From JACVRN01 sp035276685 (lineage in GTDB: Bacteria > Acidobacteriota > Blastocatellia > Pyrinomonadales > Pyrinomonadaceae): 64,000 bases of DNA. The first letter of the stretch is position 1; every line of letters begins with the position of its first letter. The position numbers were made by a program, and so were the translations under genes. Below are positions 58,572 to 64,000 of this stretch, in pieces. The DNA is taken from assembly GCA_035276685.1 (NCBI GenBank), contig DATELK010000086.1:1-64000 (forward strand). The letters are read 5' to 3'. Below the pieces are notes generated by a model. The model worked only from the letters and a program-made list of their open reading frames with translations. It searched no databases and was not told the DNA's origin.

Positions 58572-60491
58572 ATGGAACTCTTAAATCAGATTAACTCGCC
58601 CGCAGACCTGCGCCGCCTGAAGCCCGAACAGTTGCAGACGGTCGCAGACGAGATTCGTCAATACATACTTGAGACCATGTCGCGCATAGGCGGCCACACG
58701 GGCGCTAGCCTAGGGGCCGTGGAGCTGGCCGTCGCGCTTCATTACGCCTTCGACACGCCAGCAGACCGCGTCGTCTGGGACGTGGGCCATCAGGCTTACG
58801 CTCATAAGATTCTGACGGGAAGGCGAGACCAGCTTCCGACTATTAAGCAGTACGGCGGACTCTCGCCCTTTCTTCGTCGAGACGAATCCGAGTATGACGT
58901 GTTCGGCGCGGGCCATGCTTCGACTTCAATCTCGGCCGCGTTGGGGATGGCGATTGCGCGCGACCGCCGTGGAGAGTCGCACCACGTCTGCGCCGTCATA
59001 GGCGACGCGTCACTTGCGGGCGGCATGGCCATGGAAGCCATCAATCAGGCGGGGCATCTCAAGACTCGTCTCATCGTGCTTCTTAATGACAACGAGATGT
59101 CTATCGCGCCTGCGGTCGGAGCGTTGACGGGTTATCTCAACCGCATACGCGAGGCGCACGGCTACCACCGCTTCAAGGACGAAGTTGAAGAGACGCTGCT
59201 CTCGATTCCGGGCCTGGGCGAGCGGCTGCATCAGGCGGCCAAGACCATGAAGGACGCGCTCGCGGCGGCTGTGCTTCCGGGCGCGCTGGTCAACGAGCTT
59301 GGCTTCAAGTACATAGGCTACGTTGACGGGCACAACCCGCGCGCTCTCGTCGCTGCCCTGCGCGAAGCTCAGCAGGTAAAGGACAGCCCCGTCATAGTTC
59401 ACGCGCTCACAACCAAGGGCAAAGGCTTTCCCTCTTCCGAGAAGAATTACTACGCGTGGCACGCCACCGGCCCCTTCGACATACGCACGGGCGAGCCGGT
59501 CAAGTCCGCTTCCAAGGCTCCGCAGTACACGGCCGTCTTCGGCGACACGCTCTGCGAGCTGATGGAGAAGGACGAGAAGATTGTGGCGCTCACCGCCGCC
59601 ATGCCCGACGGCACGGGCATTGACCGCGCGCTCAAGCGTTTTCCAGAGCGCTCCTTCGACGTTGGCATAGCGGAGCAGCACGCCGTCACCTTCTCGGCAG
59701 GAATGGCCTGCGAAGGCTTGAAGCCCGTGGCAGCCATCTACTCCACCTTCCTACAGCGCGGCTTCGACCAGCTCATACACGATGTCTGCATACAGAACCT
59801 GAACGTGACGTTTGCTATGGACAGGGCAGGCATCGCCGGGCCGGACGGGCCCACGCATCACGGCCTGCTGGACATAGCTTATCTGCGCGCCATGCCGAAC
59901 ATAATCCTGATGGCACCGAAGGACGAGGCTGAGCTGCGCGACATGATGCTGACGGCCATAGAGCATACTGGCCCGGCGGCGCTTCGCTATCCGCGCGGTA
60001 ACGGCGTGGGAGTTTCGATTGACCGCGCTCCGCAGCTGCTTGAAGTAGGCAAGGGAGAAATCCTGCGCGACGGCGGCGACATTGGCATAGTAGCTTACGG
60101 CTCCATGGTCTATCCTTCGTTGCAGGCGGCAGAGCATCTGGCAGCAGAAGGCATAGAGACGACCGTCGTCAACGCCCGCTTCGTCAAGCCTCTGGACGCA
60201 GGACTTCTGCTCGCGCTGGCCCGCACCAAGCGGCTCATCGTCACGGTCGAAGAAGCATATCTCGCTGGCGGCTTCGGCTCCGCCGTCATGGAGCTTCTGG
60301 AAGAGAACGGACTGCTCGACAGCGTGCGCGTCGTTCGCATGGGACTGCCTGACAGGCTCGTCACACACGGCGACGCCAAGCTCCTGCTCGCGAAATACGG
60401 CCTGGACTCCGACGGCATCTACACGCGAGTCAAAGAGAGCATAGAGGTGCTCGACGACCGCCGAGCCAAAAGGCAGAAGGTCAGAAGCTGA
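58572..60491 (+). CDS. dxs: 1-deoxy-D-xylulose-5-phosphate synthase
   Basis: A 639-residue thiamine-diphosphate enzyme. The HTGASLGAVELAVALHYAFD segment, the TPP-binding GDASLAGGMAMEAINQAGHLKTRLIVLLNDN core (GDAS and NDN ends visible), the EQHAVTFSAGMA segment and the C-terminal transketolase domain (LIVTVEEAYLAGGFGS) are in order. It condenses pyruvate and glyceraldehyde-3-phosphate to DXP, first step of the MEP pathway for isoprenoids. ATG 58572. A TACAAT box lies 12 nt before the ATG, so the leader may be very short. The gene converges on the tricorn-like gene over nonamer copy 5. Confidence 0.97.
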   Translation: MELLNQINSPADLRRLKPEQLQTVADEIRQYILETMSRIGGHTGASLGAVELAVALHYAFDTPADRVVWDVGHQAYAHKILTGRRDQLPTIKQYGGLSPFLRRDESEYDVFGAGHASTSISAALGMAIARDRRGESHHVCAVIGDASLAGGMAMEAINQAGHLKTRLIVLLNDNEMSIAPAVGALTGYLNRIREAHGYHRFKDEVEETLLSIPGLGERLHQAAKTMKDALAAAVLPGALVNELGFKYIGYVDGHNPRALVAALREAQQVKDSPVIVHALTTKGKGFPSSEKNYYAWHATGPFDIRTGEPVKSASKAPQYTAVFGDTLCELMEKDEKIVALTAAMPDGTGIDRALKRFPERSFDVGIAEQHAVTFSAGMACEGLKPVAAIYSTFLQRGFDQLIHDVCIQNLNVTFAMDRAGIAGPDGPTHHGLLDIAYLRAMPNIILMAPKDEAELRDMMLTAIEHTGPAALRYPRGNGVGVSIDRAPQLLEVGKGEILRDGGDIGIVAYGSMVYPSLQAAEHLAAEGIETTVVNARFVKPLDAGLLLALARTKRLIVTVEEAYLAGGFGSAVMELLEENGLLDSVRVVRMGLPDRLVTHGDAKLLLAKYGLDSDGIYTRVKESIEVLDDRRAKRQKVRS

Positions 60492-60537
60492 TTCGCTAAG
60501 CAAGCTGAGAAGTTAGAAGAAGAAATTAACAGGGATA

Positions 60538-60607
60538 GACAGGATACACAGGATAAAAGAGAAGAGATGACTTCTTCTTTATCCTGTGTATCCTGTCTAT
60601 CCCTGTT
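60538..60607. repeat. Nonamer foldback repeat, copy 5 of 5
   Basis: Arms 60538-60567 and 60578-60607 are exact reverse complements over 30 nt, but with variable dinucleotides AG and AC, different from copy 1 (GG and AG). The changed bases are matched on the other arm, i.e. compensated. Located between convergent dxs and the tricorn-type gene. Confidence 0.9.
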
Positions 60608-60618
60608 TGAATAGCACT

Positions 60619-63600
60619 TTACTGTCTTAGCAGGACGGGCGGCGATGGGACGTTGACGCGTCTGGGCGGGTTGCGTCTTAGCTCGTCCATCAGGTATTTG
60701 ACGGCCGCTTCGAGCGTGGGGTCTTCGCCGCGAGCGAGCGCTTCGGGCGTGTCCACGACTTCCACGTCAGGGTCAACGCCTACGCCTTCCACGGCCCAGC
60801 GACCTTCCGTGTCCATGAAGCGGAAGGTGGGAGGCGTCAGGCTTCCGCCGTCGGCCAGAGGCGGGTTGCCGGAAAGACCAATGAGTCCGCCCCAGGTAGT
60901 AGTGCCGAAGATTCTCCCCAAACCCATCTCGCGGAAGTAGTAGGGAAGCGCGTCGCCGCCCGAGCCCGCGTAGCCGTTAATCAGCATGGCCTTTGGCCCA
61001 AGGTGAGCGAACGCGGGCGTGGAGGTCGCGCCCGTCCCGCGTCTGGCCCAGTAGCTCAAAGGCTTGCGCTCCAGCAGCTCTATCATGCGGTCTGGAATGA
61101 AGCCGCCGCCGTTATAGCGGTCGTCTATAATCAGCGCCTCCTTGCGTGTCTGCCGGTAGAAGTTCTTGAAAAGCTCGCGGTTGCCTTCGACCGCTGTATT
61201 CGGGACGTGTATGTAGCCTATGCGCCCGCCCGACAGTCTATCCACGATAGCTTGGCGCGCCTGCACCCAGTCGAGATAGCGCACGTTGGTCTCGCTCTTA
61301 ATCGGCCTGACGCGCTCGTCACGCGCGCCCGCAGTGTCCGGCCTGGTGTTGACGGTGAGCGTCACGACGCGGTCTGCCTTGCCTTCCAGAAGCTGGTAGA
61401 AGTTCTTCACGCCCTGCGTGGAGCGCCCGTCAACCGCTAGGATGAAGTCGCCCGTCTTTGCCCTCACTCCCGGCTCTGTGAGCGGCGAGCGGAAGCTGTC
61501 GTGCCAGTTCTCGCCGGGAAAGATTTTGGTGATTCTGTAGTAGCCTGAAGCGTCCGGCACAATCTCCGCGCCGAGCAGCCCGCCGTCGTTTCGCTCGACT
61601 CGCGGCCGGTCTGAGCCTCGCTCTACGTAGATGTGACCTGCCATCAGCTCGCTTCCCATCTCCGTCATCAGGAAATTCAGGTCTTCGCGGTTGGCTACAT
61701 AAGGCACGAGCTGCTCGTACTTGGCGCGTATGGCCGTCCAGTTGACGCCGTGCATGTTCGGGTCGTAGAACCAGTCGCGCATGATGCGCCACGAGTCCAC
61801 GTACATCTGCCGCCACTCCGCGCTCGGCTCAATCTTCATGTCCATCCCTTCGAGCTTGAGAATTCCGGCGTCCGGTTTTTGTCCGGGCGTGACCGGCGCG
61901 ATGCCGAAGTTCTCACCGGCCTGAAAGATTATCTGCTTGCCATCGTCAGCGAGGTCGTAGTTCCTTATGCCGTCTATGATGGTCTGCTCTGCCTTGGCGT
62001 TTAAGTTGTAGAGCGAGAGCTTTCCCAGCCCCGAAAGATAGAGCACTCCGTCCGGGGTGGCCGCGAGCCTTCGGTAGTTAGCAGGCTGGCCCGGGATGGC
62101 GCGCACTCGATTCTCGAAGCCGTCGAAATCAATCTTGACGAAAGAGCCCGCGCGTCTCTCTTCCGGCTTTGCGCCCGCTGGAGAGTCAGGCTGAGGCGTG
62201 GCCGAAGCCTGCGGGCTAGGCTGCGCTCCCGGCTGCTGTGCTCTTGCTCCCTGTGGCGGCGGAGCCTGCGCCGGATTGGGCGGAGGCGTCAGGGGCCGCT
62301 CGCCTGTCTTGAAGCGCTCCTCGTCGCTCGTCGGCAGAAAGAGCGCCGGGCCGTCCGCTGCCAGAAGGCCCACGTAGATGCGCGTGGGGTTCGTGTAGAT
62401 GTAGTTGAACTCGAAGCCGCTGAAGGTCAGGTTGAAATCCCGGTTCGAGAGAAAGTATAGATAGCGTCCTTTAGGGTCAAAGACGGGCTCGGTGTCGCTG
62501 GTCATCCCGCCCGTCAGTCTCTGCGCGCGGCGGCCCTCAACCGAGTAGACCCAAATCTCCGAGAACTGATTCTCTCCCGTCTTCACGTAGGCTATCCAGC
62601 GGCTGTCAGGTGCCCACGTATAGCTGGTGATGTCGTTTCGCGTGGAGTGGTCAACGTCCGTGGTCGCGCCCGTGGCGACGTTCACGTAGCGCAGGCGCTG
62701 CTTCTTGTCGCCGTAGGCAATCATGTTGCTGTCGGGCGACCACTGAATGGGAAAGCGCCAGATGTCGCCGTCCGTGGTGACGCGCCGCTCCTGGCCGCTT
62801 CCGTCGCTGGGCCTGACGTAGATTTCATACTCGCCGGAACGGTCGCTCAGGTAGGCTACCCAGCGGCCGTCGGGCGACCATGAGGGATAGAGCTCGCGCA
62901 CGCCCTGCGAGTCCGTCAGGTTACGCACCTCTCCCTCTTTGGCGGGCGCAGTGAAGATGTCGCCGCGCGCCGCAAACAGCGCCCTTGCGCCGCCCGGAGA
63001 GATTGAGAAAGACTCTATGTTCGGCTTGACGTTCTTGAAGTATGGCACGGTGTCCGGAAAGTCGCCGTAGACTTTAATCGGCACCCGCTCCTCACGGCCT
63101 CCGTCCGCGCTCAGGCGATAGATGTAGCCGCCCGCTTCGTAAACAAGCTGGTCGCCCCCGCCGCTCGGCCAGAGCGCGTCGTAGTCCGAATGGTTCGTCA
63201 CCTTCCGCGTCTTCTTCGTGCGCGTGTTGTAGGCGAACAGGTTCATCGTCCAGTCCCTATCCGACAGGTAAAAGATGGTGTCGCCCAGCCAGACCGGCAC
63301 CATGTCCTGTGCGCGCGTCGTAGTAATCTGCTCGGACGTGTTGCTCTGAAGGTCGTAAATCCAAACATCTGGCGACTGGCCCCCGCGATAGCGCTTCCAG
63401 CCGCGAAACTCGTTCGTAATCGGCGTGAAGGCCACACGGTTGCCGTCGGGCGCGAAGCTCATGCTGCCCGTCTCTGTAATCGGCAGCGGCTGCTCCGTGC
63501 CGCCGTCTATGGAGATGAGATAGGGGCGGCTCAAGCGGTTGCTCTGCGCCACGCGGTTCGAGCGAAAGAGGATGTTTCTGCCGTCAGGCGTCCAGCCCAT

Positions 63601-63978
63601 GACCGTGTTGTCCCAGCCTGCGCGCGGCGGCAAGGGGCCTACGTCGTTGTAGAAGGTGAGCTGCCTGGGCTCGCCTCCTTCGGTCGAGATGACGTAGACC
63701 TGACGCGTCCCCGCGTACTCGCCCGAGAAGGCTATCCAGCGGCCGTCAGGAGAAATCTTCGGGAAAAGCTCAAGCCCCGGATGCGAGGTGAGGCGGCGAG
63801 CGGTGCCGCCAGAGGAAGGCACCGTCCAGATGTCTCCCGCGTAGACGAAAGTTATAAGGTTGCCGCGAATGTCCGGAAAGCGCAGAAGGCGTGTGAGCCC
63901 GTCCGCTTGCGCGGGCTCGGCTGCGGCCTGTATCGAACAGAAGAGAACCAGGACGGCTAGTAAGAGAGACCTGTGCAT
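60619..63978 (-). CDS. Tricorn-type S41 protease, secreted
   Basis: A 1119-residue tricorn-protease homolog. Signal peptide (MHRSLLLAVLVLFCSIQAAA), two beta-propeller parts with WSPDGRW/SPDGRW repeats, a Pro/Gln-rich linker (about 563-609), a core PDZ (GDFILAVDGRSTQGVKNFYQLL, about 850) and the S41 catalytic domain with Ser in GYAGSGGDALPYYF (about 1003). It likely degrades oligopeptides outside the cytoplasm. ATG 63978 with AGGAG 8 nt upstream is preferred over 63999. The complete gene lies within the window. Confidence 0.92.
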   Translation of the reverse strand: MHRSLLLAVLVLFCSIQAAAEPAQADGLTRLLRFPDIRGNLITFVYAGDIWTVPSSGGTARRLTSHPGLELFPKISPDGRWIAFSGEYAGTRQVYVISTEGGEPRQLTFYNDVGPLPPRAGWDNTVMGWTPDGRNILFRSNRVAQSNRLSRPYLISIDGGTEQPLPITETGSMSFAPDGNRVAFTPITNEFRGWKRYRGGQSPDVWIYDLQSNTSEQITTTRAQDMVPVWLGDTIFYLSDRDWTMNLFAYNTRTKKTRKVTNHSDYDALWPSGGGDQLVYEAGGYIYRLSADGGREERVPIKVYGDFPDTVPYFKNVKPNIESFSISPGGARALFAARGDIFTAPAKEGEVRNLTDSQGVRELYPSWSPDGRWVAYLSDRSGEYEIYVRPSDGSGQERRVTTDGDIWRFPIQWSPDSNMIAYGDKKQRLRYVNVATGATTDVDHSTRNDITSYTWAPDSRWIAYVKTGENQFSEIWVYSVEGRRAQRLTGGMTSDTEPVFDPKGRYLYFLSNRDFNLTFSGFEFNYIYTNPTRIYVGLLAADGPALFLPTSDEERFKTGERPLTPPPNPAQAPPPQGARAQQPGAQPSPQASATPQPDSPAGAKPEERRAGSFVKIDFDGFENRVRAIPGQPANYRRLAATPDGVLYLSGLGKLSLYNLNAKAEQTIIDGIRNYDLADDGKQIIFQAGENFGIAPVTPGQKPDAGILKLEGMDMKIEPSAEWRQMYVDSWRIMRDWFYDPNMHGVNWTAIRAKYEQLVPYVANREDLNFLMTEMGSELMAGHIYVERGSDRPRVERNDGGLLGAEIVPDASGYYRITKIFPGENWHDSFRSPLTEPGVRAKTGDFILAVDGRSTQGVKNFYQLLEGKADRVVTLTVNTRPDTAGARDERVRPIKSETNVRYLDWVQARQAIVDRLSGGRIGYIHVPNTAVEGNRELFKNFYRQTRKEALIIDDRYNGGGFIPDRMIELLERKPLSYWARRGTGATSTPAFAHLGPKAMLINGYAGSGGDALPYYFREMGLGRIFGTTTWGGLIGLSGNPPLADGGSLTPPTFRFMDTEGRWAVEGVGVDPDVEVVDTPEALARGEDPTLEAAVKYLMDELRRNPPRRVNVPSPPVLLRQ

Positions 63979-64000
63979 TCCTATAGCTCCTTGAAGCATG

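Overview
The window is a contiguous, densely coded, GC-rich bacterial chromosome segment. The gene repertoire points to Acidobacteriota, most likely class Blastocatellia: an alternative complex III (act) operon fused to a caa3-type oxidase operon, a zinc-ribbon membrane protein starting with a CPTCGRTF motif, many secreted S8/S9/S41 peptidases, and long low-complexity Q/N/T/A linkers. This assignment is inference from gene content, not a database match.

Layout. 1-5.5 kb: an ECF sigma/anti-sigma pair facing a Wzz/BY-kinase, which is followed 4 nt later by an unusual PqqD-domain protein ending in a double cystine-knot-like segment, with an HprK-like kinase converging on it. 5.5-11.5 kb: pckA, a transglutaminase-like protein, a DMT exporter with a 2Fe-2S protein, and a metallo-beta-lactamase-fold hydrolase. 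11.5-25.5 kb: one long minus-strand respiratory operon, actABCDEF, a small membrane protein, SCO, coxB, coxA, coxC and subunit IV, behind a good sigma70-type promoter with a leader of about 270 nt. 25.7-44.4 kb: housekeeping genes (ROK kinase, UspA, DedA, GHMP kinase, NUDIX, pyrE, recR, ybaB, UvrD-like helicase, hydrolases, S9 peptidase, hutI, Crp-like regulator, gltX, tRNA-Ser). 44.5-48 kb: an accessory-looking islet next to the tRNA with a DUF4062/STAND ATPase and a 21-bp minisatellite. 48-52 kb: two tandem subtilases with hexapeptide-repeat tails. 52-64 kb: a GGDEF/EAL protein, a Tat-exported phosphoesterase, an arsenic operon (arsR, divergent from arsI-aquaporin-arsC), a TonB-domain lipoprotein, dxs and a tricorn-type protease.

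The most striking non-genic layer is a set of short repeat families in the spacers. Five copies of an 80-nt foldback built of 9-mers (ACAGGATAG-like) sit at 10.3, 34.7, 42.5, 54.7 and 60.6 kb; two copies have exactly matching arms although their variable bases differ. At least nine further loci carry heptamer repeats, mostly paired as inverted arms, of four sequence families (GTGATGA, TGCAGAA, GGATTTT, GTAAATA). They lie in tandem, divergent, convergent and intra-operon spacers, and one inverted pair sits inside the actE coding region, where its distal arm encodes the signal-peptide core.

Best candidates for something undescribed are: the PqqD/Tat-like/double-knottin protein with its kinase neighbour; a free-standing small transcription unit at 40.87-41.11 kb (promoter, near-perfect Shine-Dalgarno, 11-codon ORF, hairpin, terminator); the Cys-every-seven-residues ORF overlapping the end of the STAND gene; and the repeat families. 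No CRISPR array, transposase, integrase or rRNA was seen.
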